From Dendrocalamus latiflorus (lineage: Eukaryota; Streptophyta; Magnoliopsida; Poales; Poaceae), in contig CM029671.1 in assembly GCA_017311315.1 (NCBI GenBank), forward strand, positions 17,978,565 to 18,042,564: DNA of 64,000 nucleotides. The letters run 5' to 3'. This document shows, one piece after another, positions 45,216-56,800 of this stretch. How positions within the stretch are numbered: the first letter of the stretch is position 1; each line of letters starts with the position of its first letter. The position numbers were made by a program, and so were the translations under genes. The notes under the pieces are model-generated. The model made no database searches and was not told the DNA's origin. It was given only the letters and a program-made list of their open reading frames with translations.

Positions 45216-46078
45216 CCTAGGTTACGTAGCAGTAGTGTTGTTGAGTTTATAGGTAATTGAGATGCTTATAGAGGCCCTTCAAGCCTGCATTTTTTTTTTG
45301 TTTCCTTGGTTTATGTATAGTCAAGGGTAGGATTATGTGCAAAAAGTATTTATAGGCCAAGAATTTGGATTACTTTGTCGTACTTTTTCCTTAATATCTG
45401 GGTCTGGGTTTTTTTACCCTTAAATGGCTCAGATGAAACCAGTACTTATGTGTAGTACTTATAAATTATTACTATTATGTAAAGTATTTCCAAATGGTGG
45501 TATTATCTAATTTATCTTCACTAATGACTAAAGCCAATTAGCCATCCACAACAGCCACCGCTGCAAAGTGGGGAAAAGCTAGTGCAAAAGACATCTCTTT
45601 TTCATTTGTCTATTGGGAGTATATATATATAATAAGAGTTGGAATGGTAACTGGAGGTTATTAACAACTTGCTTAGACAGCATCTGTGTGGACTTTGGTA
45701 GAAAACATTGGATTCTCATGTCTTTTGACCTTCAAATAAACAAGTCGAAATGGTGCAATAACCTAGGGGAAAGACTTTGGAGAGACTAAAGATTGCACAA
45801 TTGGACGTAGGTACATTTAGATAAGATCAAGCTGTATCAAGCATAGTGTGCACAGAGGATTCTCTTTTGCATAAGAGTTAAATAACACCGCAGTGCTTGA
45901 GCACTGATTGGTTAGATGTGAGTTCGTCTTTTAAACCTGTAATACTTTTTTCGGCAAGATTTCAGATCAATGGTTCTTTTTTCAGTCCTTGAACTCAAGC
46001 TAATTGTTTAATTAGAGTCTCCTGAAAAATATAGGATTGCTTAGCATCTGGCCACAAATTTAAGAATCAGAGTCATAG
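45216..46078. other. Intergenic with a 63-bp duplicate of MITE sequence
   Basis: Bases 45765-45827 repeat 44658-44720 with one mismatch (AGGGGAAAGACTTTGG... TTTAGATAAGAT). The rest is AT-rich without genes. Confidence 0.6.
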
Positions 46079-46468
46079 TTAACCCTTCAATTTAATTAGA
46101 TACCAAACCTCAGATCTGAAGAAGATCCATGTGGGATTTGACAATGGAAATTCATAATTGTTCATATTCCAAGCCTCATCAGACTGCGAGTCTGTTCGGC
46201 TATCTTCATGTCTGTCGATCTTGTTATCTTCCTGTAGTTGTTGGGCAAATAAATATACTAGTAGAAAGAGCGTCTTCTCTAGGATATCTTGATAGATGGC
46301 AATCAATGCTATATGATCCTTGCGCACATCGACGTTGCCGTTCTCGATCGCATCTCACACTCATTGAGCCTTCATGTACACCTTCATCTTGATTGCCCAT
46401 ATTGCATAATTATTCATCATGAGCATCGGATAATGCAGCGAGACAGCGGAACTCTCCTTCGCCATCAT
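46079..46468 (-). pseudogene. Ty1/copia gag remnant
   Basis: From ATG at 46468 the minus strand reads MMAKESSAVSLHYPMLMMNN, YAIWAIKMKVYMKAQ, then two stops, then DAIENGNVDVRKDHIALIAIYQ. This is the N-terminal layout of plant copia Gag proteins (YPxLxxxNYxxWAxxMKVxLxAQxxWDAIE). Two in-frame stops and decay after ALIAI show it is dead. It lies directly downstream of the LTR and primer-binding site at 46718-47044. Confidence 0.75.
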
Positions 46469-46717
46469 ACTGGATGATGCATTATCACCGGTGACACCAC
46501 TTCCTAGAGAACGCGATATGATCTTGAGCACGGATCAAGATCTCGGACTGCTTTGAAGTGGCTCTTGGGCCGAAGGAACGGAAGGACGTGCCGCAAACGT
46601 CTTTTTCCTAAAAGAGTTGCGCGAAAATGAGCAACATGCGCCTCAGGAGCGCCACGTGAGACGTGCTGAAAACGGAATCACCGAGACGATTTTTCCAGCG
46701 ACTCAATTCTCGCCTAG

Positions 46718-46729
46718 GCTCTGATACCA
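46718..46729 (-). other. Copia primer-binding site (initiator tRNA-Met)
   Basis: The minus strand reads TGGTATCAGAGC, an exact match to the plant initiator-Met primer-binding site, two bases after the LTR end TGTAACA. Confidence 0.85.
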
Positions 46730-46731
46730 CT

Positions 46732-47044
46732 TGTTACAACTTTGATCTAGAAGAAAACGGACACATTGCAAATAATTGGAGAGAATACAGGAGAATTTTT
46801 GAATTTCTCTATTCTCTTACTTGCTCCTCTTTTTCTTTTACTTCTCTTAAAAAAATGGCTACAGGTCTCCTTAATATATAGGTTAATAATCTCCTACTAT
46901 CATACGTATTCGGACTTCAAGTTGGATATAACTTCAATTTGAGTTACACACAGAGACAGACTCTATTACGTCTTAAACTCTAAGTAAAGATTATTAATTT
47001 CTAATATCTTATAATCATTGGGACAAGGAAATGAATCAGTAACA
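46732..47044 (-). mobile_element. Copia 5' LTR (313 bp)
   Basis: Read on the minus strand the LTR runs from TGTTACTGATTC to AAAGTTGTAACA, with inverted TGTTAC/GTAACA termini. A TATATATTAAGGAGACC promoter-like stretch and a T/A-rich R-U5 region follow. The primer-binding site and gag remnant adjoin it, giving the correct element order. No 3' LTR or pol was found, so the element is truncated. Confidence 0.75.
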
Positions 47045-47169
47045 TGAACGATAACTCGAATAGTTGTTCTATTATGTTGATTCGATCATCTCTATTTTAA
47101 TACTTTTCATATTATTTTTAATTTGGAAAAGCATGGATCCACATCTCCTTTAGAAATCACATATTGTTA

Positions 47170-48400
47170 CAGCCCTAACGACTGTTCCTAGGACCTCTAC
47201 AACCATCACCTAGTAGCCGCTACGACCACCTCCTGCAGCCGTACGACCACGTTGAAGAAGGTACGACCAACTCCTGTGTCGTTACGACCGCTCTGCTGGA
47301 TCTCCGACTATGCTGACAGTTGTTATGACCACACTGTGACCCCTCCGATCACTCTTCTCTGCTCCGACCACATGGTCATAAACTTCGTGCTCACCACTTC
47401 TCGCTGCGCTTCCTTCGATAACGGTCGTTCACTGTAGTCATAACGCCTTACGACCATGTAGTGACTCTGTTGACCACTCGCTCTTCCTGCGAGACCGTGG
47501 TTGTAACTCTTTTACGACCAGGACTCCAGCACCTACGGACACCTCCGCTCTCGTCGCCATTCTTGGCTCTGAGACTGTGGTCATAACTCCTTACTACCAT
47601 AGCTTCTGCTCCAGTGGACACCTTCGCTCGTCACCCTAGTTGTAACTCTTTTACGATCAGATCTGTTACTCCTGCGGATGCCCTCCACCCTTCTTGCCAT
47701 AGTCGTAACTCCTTTATGACCACGTCTGCGAGACTCTGTTCGTCGTGGTCGTAACTCCTTTACGACCACATCTGCGAACCCCTGCGATCTCACCGATCGC
47801 CTCCAATCACACTGGCCACCCACACCAATCGCCTATGACCATGCTGGTCACCTAGGCCGATCCCCTCCGACCACGTCGGTCGCCTCCTCCGACCACACTG
47901 GTCGCTCACACCGATTGCCTACGATCACGCCGGTCGCCCAGGCCAATCTCCTACGACCACGTTGGTCGCCTCCTCCGACCACACTGGTCGCCTCTCTCCT
48001 CTGCGATCACGTTGATCGTCCACGACCACGCTGATCGTTCCATGCTCTGCGGTCACGCCGACCGTCTACGACCACGCTGCTCGCTCCAAGCTCTACACCT
48101 CCTCTACGACTACATCACCTCCACTCGGTGCTCTTGCGACCACACCGGTTGCCATCTTCCCAGCACCCTCCCTGCACTATATCTCGTCGACTTGGTGCTC
48201 TCCACCGCCCCTTTCTCTCGGTATGATGGCCTACCCTTTTATACCCTGCTCTTCGACCACATCTTGGAGAAGGACTCGAAGTCATACTCGACTACGACTA
48301 TGACTTCAACTCAAGTACGACTATGAAGCGGACTCTTATATGACCATGACCAAACTCGTACACGACCATCAAGTCGTACACGACCACGACTTCAACTAAA
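47170..48400. repeat. GACCA/TGGTC-rich degenerate array with 86-bp higher-order unit
   Basis: More than a kilobase is built from variants of TACGACCAC, TCGTAACTCCTTTACGACCA and short near-palindromes such as GACCACGTTGGTC. A higher-order unit of 86 bases is clear at 47832-47917 and 47918-48003, with a partial third after it. Both strands are spuriously open in places. Vocabulary is shared with 41520-41660. It could be the hyper-repetitive LTR of an unidentified retroelement or a small satellite. Confidence 0.75.
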
Positions 48401-49268
48401 AACAAGATTACAAACTCTAACACATATAGTCCTCGGGGCATTTGAATATTCGTTGAAAAATTAGTCACGGCAAAATTTAACAGGACACAAACGCAATATA
48501 GATCGTGTGAATTTTTGTAGGTGATCAACATGTTTGAGTTACAAATTGATTGAGATGAATAGTTAATCTAGTCCTATGCAGTCAGACATGTCGAATCATA
48601 CTTGAATTGATAGTCTAAACTTAGTATGATCAGGCTAGGCAAAGCGGCCAAATTTACTTAGACTTTTATTTCTTTCTCTCTTTTGTCTGCTCACTTTCTT
48701 TAAGGGTGAATTCTTTTTAGCTACGATTGTTAATAAGTTATTTTAAAAAGACGACGAAGAAGCCATTATATTTATTTGTTTGAAAAAAGCTATAAATCAT
48801 AAGTTATAAAATGAAAAGAAGGGAAGCAAAGCCTATCTACTTACCCATGCATGCCTAAAATGCAAAGAGCCTCACGCCTAATCCAAATGTGACAGGCAGA
48901 GACAACATTCCACAACAAGAATTATTCTTGTGACTAGTGACAAGCAAGAAGCTCCCTCATGGCAAGGGACAAGTACTTGTATTGGGGCTTTCTTTTGAGA
49001 AGAGTACTTAGAGGAAGCACCCAACAGGGCAAGGTTTGTTTTCCTTGGGGCACATCCACAACCTCCTTTTATCCCCCCACTTTCATCACTTTTGAGGCCA
49101 CCCCTGCACCTTTTTCTTCCATTCTTTTAGTTTTACGCACCTGAAGAAGGTTTAAACATTCTTAGGACAAAACACAGTTTTGTCTTTAATGGCTGGTTCT
49201 CTTGCATAGTGCAGGGTCTACCATTTTCATATTGTGGAATCTTTTTTTTTAAACAGTTCTAGATGAAG
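48401..49268. other. Intergenic, no gene seen
   Basis: AT-rich with no recognisable element ends or domains. Confidence 0.4.
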
Positions 49269-49278
49269 GTTTTCACTA

Positions 49279-49794
49279 AGACTGTAAACGAGCCGAGCTC
49301 GAGCGAGCTTGACTTTCCAGGCTCTAGCTCGGTAGAAGCTCAAGCCGAGCTCGAGTTAGGGTCCGAGCTTGGATCTGGACTCGAGCTCGGCTCGGTCTAA
49401 TCTCGAGTAGGCTCGAGCTTGGCTCGTTGAAGCTCGTTAACAATTAAAATAATTTATTATGCACTATTTTTCAATAATAAGAAAAATTTTAAGTTCGAGT
49501 TCGGCTCTAGTAAACTCGATAATGGTTAAAATAATTCAAATATACACTAATTTTCAACAATAAGAAAAGCTCGAGCTCGAGTTCGGCTCGAGTAAGCTCG
49601 GTAAGAATTAATATATATTACTATTTAAGCTCGAATCGGGGCTTGCGAACTATTCGAGCTCGGCTCGGTGAAGCTCGCAAGCTCGAGATCAAGCTCGAGT
49701 TCGGCTCGTTTAGAGTTGGAACCGAGTTCGAATCGAGCCTAGAGCGAGCCGAACTCGAGTAGCTTGCGAGCTTCGAGCTTTTTTTACAACCCTA
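49279..49794. mobile_element. GAGCTCGGCTCG-type element with 10-bp target duplication
   Basis: This 516-base element consists of GAGCTCGGCTCG, CTCGAGCT and related words, plus two AT-rich inserts around TTTTCAAYAATAAGAAAA. Its ends AGACTGTAAACGAGC and, on the complement, TAGGGTTGTAAAAAAAGCTC are imperfect inverted repeats. GTTTTCACTA occurs exactly on both sides (49269-49278, 49795-49804). A 9-10-base duplication suggests the Mutator superfamily. Non-coding. The short block at 5995-6137 is a relative. Confidence 0.85.
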
Positions 49795-49804
49795 GTTTTC
49801 ACTA

Positions 49805-51002
49805 TTGAACTGCTACTATGAGTCGGTTCTTTTGATCTATGGTTTATGTTTTTTTATTTAAATTTTTGAATTTTAGTTATTTGTAAGAAAGAGTACAGAG
49901 AGAGATGCTCGTGTGTGATTTTAGCCGGTATAGATGAAATCGAAATAGTATCTACTATAATCTACTTATAGACCCACCTTAAAAAGACTCCGTTCGAAAG
50001 CTAGTTACTATAGAAAGACAAGCAATTTTGCAAAAAGAAGGAAGCCTATATTGGAGTAGTAGCGATACATATATTTAAAAAATAACAATAAATAGCAACA
50101 TAAATGCATAGTTTTAAATTCAAACATTAATATATCCACCAAAATTATAAGACATGCAGTGCACTTATGAGTGGAATTTACTCCTACTTTCAAATCTTCA
50201 TGCGAAGTTACTCCACTGAGCAAATGAGCAAAATCCTGAAATTATGGTGGTTAGGCTACTCATTAAATGCCACAGTCAAAGAACCTATCATTGTGAGTTG
50301 TTATCTCCTGCATTCATATGCTCTCGTTCACTTGTCAATCAATGCCACAAAGATTTCCACGTGAAAGGGAAAGAGAAAACTAGTACAGGGATTTTTATTG
50401 AGTTATCCTTGCTGTCACATCTGGAAACCTACCAGTGATGAAACTGCGTGCCCGGACTACCAGGATTAAGCGCAGGCATTATTCTAATATACTACTTAAT
50501 GAACGTCTTATTGTTCATTGCTTCATGTGCCCATTTAGTCCTACTATTATATAGTTGAAATCTTGCAGATTAGTTTGGTAGTTCTAACGTTTGCGTTGGC
50601 ATTTGACAGGAAGTCAAGATTAGTTTTGGTAGTTCTAACGTTTGCGTTGGCATTTGACAGGAAGCCTTGGCTCTATTAGGAGGAGGAGACAATAATCTTC
50701 CATTAATCTATTGCTACAATTTACTTACCTGTCTCCAGGCTCACAGTGCCTAAAAGTAGTATTATGTCCAGGTCAGGGTAGAGATAAATTAATAACACAC
50801 AAATAACCAAGCACAGATTTAAAAAGTTGCACTTTTCCTAGTTTTCCATGGCTGTGAAGTGAAACAAAAAGTAGAGCTTGGCAAGACTAAAATTTTCTGA
50901 CCTAGGCAAAAAGGTAGAGGAGTCAACGTATCATCTACAGTACTATACTTGTCTACTCATAACAAGGAAGAAGGCAAAAGTTGTGTGTGCCGTTTTTTAC
51001 GA
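49805..51002. other. Intergenic with a tandem duplication; no gene
   Basis: No coding or RNA signal. The only structure noted is the duplication at 50567-50664. Confidence 0.4.
50567..50664. repeat. Tandem duplication of about 50 bp
   Basis: AGATTAGTTTGGTAGTTC...ATTTGACAGGAAG (47 bases) is followed after TCA by a second copy that differs only by one extra T. Very recent. Confidence 0.95.
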
Positions 51003-53360
51003 TGTGTGATGTGTTTTGTGATTTCGGTTAGATTCGACTACTGCTGTTCTTTACGATCTCTTGAAGAGTTCGACAAGAAAGTTATGAGAACTAGTCGGAG
51101 GTTATAATTATGACCATCTTTGTGTCTGTGATGAACTCTGCATCGATCTATATCAGACGTGGTACTTTAAGGTGTGTGTTGACTGGAGTCAGACGTGGCT
51201 ACTGGAGGTGTCTTTCAACTACAACTCTTCACCGTCATCTTCTGAAGAAGGTTACTATTTCCGTCTCTGAGAAGGTTACTGTTCCAGTTTCTGCTAGGTC
51301 TTAGTTTCATTGCCGACTAAGACTATGTTTCTTTCTTTGTAAGGGACTCTAATCCCTAGCATATATATGTACTCTTGTAGTCACAAATTTGATACACATC
51401 AAAACTTTTGTGCTTGTAAATTCTCCTTATATATTGATTTCACCAATTGTGCCTCCATGGTTTTTCACCCAAAAGGGTTTCCCACGTTAAATCTTTATCT
51501 CGTGTTCTTTATAATTCTTCATTGTTTCGTACTTTGTCTTATCGATTTTTGTAACAAGTGGTATCCTATCCTAACAAGTGGTATCAGAGCCACGTTCTTT
51601 GCCTAAATCAATCTAGGGCACTCTCAACATGACGACAATGAAGTATGATCTTCCGCTGCTTGACCGAGACATATGATTTTCCTATGGCAGATCAAGATGT
51701 GAGCTATCTATTTGCTCCTATATGTCGATGATATGTTGATCGCGTCAAAAGATAAGTCTTAAATTTCAAAGCTAAAGATACAATTGAGCAGTGAATTGAT
51801 ATGAAAAATCTCGGTGCAGTAAGGAAGATTCTTAGTATGAAAACCATTAGATATCGGTAGTTCGGGAAACTATAACTAAATCAGAAAGGGTATATCGAAA
51901 AAGTTCTTCATCGTTTTAACATACACAAGGCCAATCTAATCAGTACACCACTAGTTGCACATTTTAAACTTTCTTCAGCATCAAGTTCACAAACAATTAA
52001 AAAAGTTGAATACATGTCAAGTGTTTCTTATGCAAGTGCAGTTGGACCACTTTATGTATGCCATGGTCTGCTCTCGCCCGACCTATCTCATACTTTGAGT
52101 GTTATCAACAGATATATGGCCAATCCTAGCAAAGACCACTGGAGAGTTGTTCAGTGGATCTTTAGGTATTTAAGAGGTACTTCTGATACTTGTTTATATT
52201 TTGGAAAAACCAGTGATGGGTTGATCGGATATATTGATTTAGACTTCACAAGAGATCTGGATAAGCGAAAATCTCTTACTGTGCTGTGAGTTGGAAAGCT
52301 AGTTTACAAGCTACTGTTGCTTTCTCAACCACTAAAACTGAGTATATGACTATTTCAAAAGTCTGTAAAGAAGTTGTTTGGCTAAGGGTCTTTACACAAA
52401 GCTTTGTGGAAGTACATGCTGTATCAATATTTTCTGTGACAGTGCTATTTGTCTTATACAAAATTAAATATTCCATGAGAGAACAAATCACATTAATTTA
52501 GATATCACTTTATCCGATGAGTTACTACACATGGTGATATCAAAGTTTGCAAAATTAGTACTTATAAGAATTCAGTTGATATGATGACAAAGACAATTCC
52601 TACCGCTAAGTTTGAGCTCTGCTTAGATTTGGTCGGTATTGTTCATTAGTCCTTTTGGACGCTTGACTCTCAAGAGGTATTCTACAATTTTTTTGAGAAG
52701 TTCTTTTGTTCTTTTTCGTCACAGGAGGAATTCGACTCAAGGTGGAGATTGTTATATTTTGTGATCCAAATTTTGTCGAATCCGACCACTACTAGTCTTT
52801 CTAACCGCTTGAAGAGTTTGATCAAAAAGTTATGAGAACTGGTCGGAGGTTACGATTATGAGAACTGGTCGGAGGTTACGATTAGAATCATTTTCGTGTC
52901 TGTGATGGACTGTGCAAAAACCTTTATCAGATGTGGTGTTCTAAGGTACGTGCACCGACTGGAGTCAGACATCGCTACTCGAGACATCTTCCAACTATAA
53001 CTCTTCACTATCATCTTCTGAGACTTTCTGAGCGGAGTGTTGTTCCTGTCTCTGAGAAAGTTATTACTCCAGTTTTCGATAAGTCTCTGTTTCGTTGATG
53101 AGTAGGACCATGTTCTTGTCTTTGTTATGAACTTTGATCTTTAGACTATATATGTATTCTTGTAGTGACACGGTAGATACACGCTGAAGTTTTTTATGCC
53201 TATAACTTCTTCACATATAGTGATTTCGTTAATCGTGCACCTATAATTTTTCATCTAAAAAGTTTTTTATATTAAATCTCTGTATCTTATTTTTAATCGT
53301 TTTTTTATTGTTTCGTACTTTGTCTTATTAATTTCGTAATAAATGGTATTCATCATAACA
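51003..53360 (+). mobile_element. Ty1/copia element with two LTRs and a deleted interior
   Basis: The 5' LTR (about 51003-51576) and 3' LTR (52750-53360) align throughout (GTTATGAGAACTRGTCGGAGG, GGAGTCAGAC, CATCTTCTGA, GTTTCGTACTTTGTCTTAT) but are heavily diverged. The primer-binding site TGGTATCAGAGCC lies at 51579-51591, a polypurine tract AAGGTGGAGAT just before 52750, and reverse transcriptase/RNase H remnants lie between. The interior is only about 1.2 kb, so most of gag-pol is deleted. No matching target duplication was seen. The 3' LTR has a 26-bp tandem duplication near 52832-52885. Confidence 0.85.
51650..52630 (+). pseudogene. Copia reverse-transcriptase end and RNase H remnant
   Basis: Pieces in order: a LLYVDDMLIASK-like stretch at about 51715-51750, YASAVGPLYVCHGLLSPDLSHTLSVINRYMANPS, HWRVVQWIFRYLRGTSDTCLYFGK, GLIGYIDLDF and, after a frameshift, SWKASLQATVAFSTTKTEYM and SKVCKEVVWLR. 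This is the C-terminal part of the copia polyprotein. RNase H positions are altered (IDLDF for YxDSDF, TKTEYM for TEAEYM), and frameshifts are present. It is dead. Confidence 0.85.
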
Positions 53361-53838
53361 AGGCGTCATGCTCAATGCCTTGTTACAGGCACACATCGTA
53401 ACAAGCCAGTGGTGGCAGCTGTTGTGTACGATTCATTGGGGGTTTCTGTAGACTGCAGTTGAAGATGCAGTTAAAGGGGCCTTTGCAAAATGTCCACTTA
53501 GCTCTTTGACCTCAGGAGTAGGTGGTGGTGGTAGATGGCACATCGGCACTGGTGGCTATGTACAGTGCAATGCTTCTTGAAGTCTAGTGTTGCTTCTGTC
53601 TTCCGAAGGCACCATTCTGCTCACTTTCTTCATCCCCCCCCCCCCCCCGGGTTGAGCTCTCGGTTCTAAGCACCAGTTAATTGTGTAAGTTCTTCTGTAT
53701 TCTTCTCTGTATGTTTGTCTTCACCTTGTGTCTGAGCACAAGCTTGGTTCTTGATCACTTGTTTCTTAGGGCTATGGTTTGGTTTTGTGTGTAGCTTTCA
53801 GTTCTTGATTGGTTTCAAAAAGTGTGTGAAGAAGAGAG
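53361..53838 (+). other. 5' leader and promoter region of the MIP1/DUF547 gene
   Basis: Directly follows the copia 3' LTR. Contains a 15-C run at 53634-53648, followed by a CTCTGTATGTTTG leader-like region before ATG 53839. No TATA box is obvious. The LTR may lie within the promoter range of this gene. Confidence 0.45.
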
Positions 53839-56800
53839 ATGGAGGCAATGGAGAAGAAAGGGCACAAATCCCTTTCCAAACCACTGAGGCCCTCCAATAC
53901 CTCAGCAAGTCACAAGCGTTCTAAGAGGTTGGATACATGAGCTTGCTTTTACAGATTTCCTTATTTTTGTTGACATGTTGGTGCTTCGAAATGCTCATGA
54001 GGAAATTTTATGGTTCGTGGAATGGCAGTGATTTGGAGGGTAAACATTCTAAAGATGCATTGTGTTCTTCGCAGAAAGCATGTAATCAACCTAGGTTGGT
54101 AAGTTTTTAGTCCTGTATAAGATTGCTTATGGCGCTGGTTTCTGTAAATTTGAGCAATTTTTGTGGTTTACTGTTGTTTCTTTCAGCATGGTAGAAACTC
54201 AAACTCTCGTCTGCGGAGTGAAACCAAGAAGGGAATTCAGCCCAGGAGTGAGGCACAAAACTCCTTGAGAAAAGAGGCATGTACTGGAAATTTGCTGTTC
54301 TTCATTGACCTTATTATTGTTGTACTCGTATTTAGAGCAGTTCCTTCTAGTACTTCTTTTTTGGGTTGACCTGTACGGCTGTACTTAGCCCACAGAAGAA
54401 ACCAAAGCCTTAAATCGATTGGGATAACTTTCCATCTTTGGATGCTGAATTCCCAGCATTTGGGTCTAATGTGATGCTCTGATGCAGATCCTGCAACTGG
54501 AGAGGCACCTCAAGGATCAGCAGGTGGTGCGCGGCGCGCTGGAGAAAGCACTGGGGCCTAATCCTGCTCCAACTACTGTCTCGAATGAAAGCCCAATGCT
54601 GAAGGTGACACCTTTGCCTGAATATCTTTCGTTTAATTTCATCCATTCATGAATAGTACGTTCATCAGATCATACTGGTATTTCAGCCCGCTAATCAACT
54701 GATAAGGGAGGTTGCCACATTGGAGCTAGAGATCAATCACTTGGAGCAGTACCTCCTAACACTGTACAGGAAAGCATTTGATCAAGCACCCACATTGCCG
54801 TCTTCAGATGTTCACCGGGAGGAGCCAAAGTTGTCGGTGAGCTCACGGTCTGCGCAGATAGATGAAACACCGAAGGCAAAGGCTCCTATCAGGAGAGGGG
54901 GTGATGCAATGCTCCATTACAGCTGCCCTCCGCTTAGTAAGAGGAGGAATGGCACAGTGGAAGATTGCTCTCCGTCCACATGCCCCAGGAAGACTACGGA
55001 TTCTGACCATGGTCTTCGCAGTCAGTCTGCGCTGTCATTTCACGGAGTGTGTTCATCTAGGATATCTCCCTCAGAGACGAGCCTTGCGAGGGCTCTTCGC
55101 TCATGCCACTCTCAACCTTTCTCATTCTTGGAGGTGGCTGTTTGATCTTTACAGATTTGCTAGTTCAAGATTGTCTTAAATCCATTCAGTTTGCTGTTAC
55201 AGAAATCTATAACATGTTGTAGCTGTAGGATAATACAGTATATTGATCAGAAGCATGACAAAACAGCATGCAGAAACATATGCTGAATTTGAACATGTGT
55301 AATTTTTAAATTACCTTACTTTTGTCATTGTTGTAATGTAGCTTGTTTCTACTATCTTTACAAACAGATGTAAGATTCAAAGTTCATTTTTTTTTATGAT
55401 TTTGAGCAGGAAGGAGAAACTGCTACATCAGGAGTGGTAAGCTTAGCTGACTATCTGGGGACTAATGTAGCTGATCACATCCCTGAAACTCCCAACAACC
55501 TTTCTGAGGAGATGGTCAGGTGCATGGCAGGGGTATACTGCAGGCTTGTAGATCCACCTCTGGTTCACCATCGCGTATCATCATCACCAACATCATCATT
55601 CTCCTCAACGAGTGTGCTTTCCCCACGGTATCTTGGGGACATGTGGAGTCCCAATTGCAGGAGAGAAGCAACTCTAGACTCCCGGTTGATCAACCCGTTC
55701 CATGTTGAGGGTCTGAAGGAATTCAGTGGACCATACAACACGATGGTTGAGGTTCCGTCAATTTCCCGTGACCATCGAAGGCTAAGAGAAGTTGAAGATT
55801 TGCTCCAAACTTACAAGTGAGTTGTTCTTACAGTTTTTCTATTCTCAAGTAGTCTAGTGGATGCATGTAAGAGGTTATCTGTAGTTCTGTAGCTCATAAG
55901 TTGGTGTCTCAGGTTAATTCTTTATCGGTTCGAGACCATCGATCTCAGGAGGATGACGAACGAAGAGAAGCTCGCTTTCTGGATCAACATACACAACGCA
56001 TTGTTGATGCATGTAATGCTCCCCACATTGCAACACTCTACTAACTACTAATTACTGCTCTGTCTACTCATTCTAATTACTGTTCTGTCTACTCATTTCT
56101 CTCATTCTCTGAATGATCCTTGGCACTAACTTCCACATGCAGGCTCACCTGAAGTATGGCATCCCACAGAACCATCTGAAGAAGACATCACTACTTGTGA
56201 AGGTAAAGTGGAACCTTACACTCTGTAGAATCATCAAAGCCGTCTCGAAGAGGATAAAAAATTTCTTGAGATATGACACTGACACAATGTTCTCCCCAGG
56301 CTGAATGCAAGATTGCCGGGCATACTATCAATGCAGCAGTCATCCAGGGGCTGATTCTAGGATGCAGCACTCACTGTCCCGGACAGGTATGTATATGGCT
56401 ACATCATTTGGTCAAGAACCTAGTGAAGAGTACAATGTTCCTACGTACTACTTGATTAGATGTCTAGACAGCAAATTTTACCTGTTTGATCCTTTTAACG
56501 CACGCAGTGGCTGAGGACTTTGCTCCACCCAAGAATCAAAAGCAAAGAGAGCAAAGCAGGGAGCGAATGGCAAGCCTTTGCCATTCATCAATCAGAGCCT
56601 CTTTTGCGCTTTGCGCTTTGTTCAGGAAGCCATTCTGATCCCGCGGTAAGAACACCATCTCATCTCTTTTACTCTTTCTTCTGAAAAATACAACAGTAGC
56701 TGATCAAGCCATACATTGTAGTGTATACTAATGTGATTCTTGGGAACTCCAAAACATAAACCTAATAGAGTGGTAGGAATGTTTCTGAAAGTGATAAAGC

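Noticed and set aside
47832..48110. CRISPR-like spaced repeats
   Set aside because: Degenerate units without unique spacers, in a plant nuclear context; it is a tandem array.
47581..48326. Open frames rich in Arg/Ser and Thr/Cys
   Set aside because: Products of the GACCA/TGGTC repeat array; both strands behave alike.
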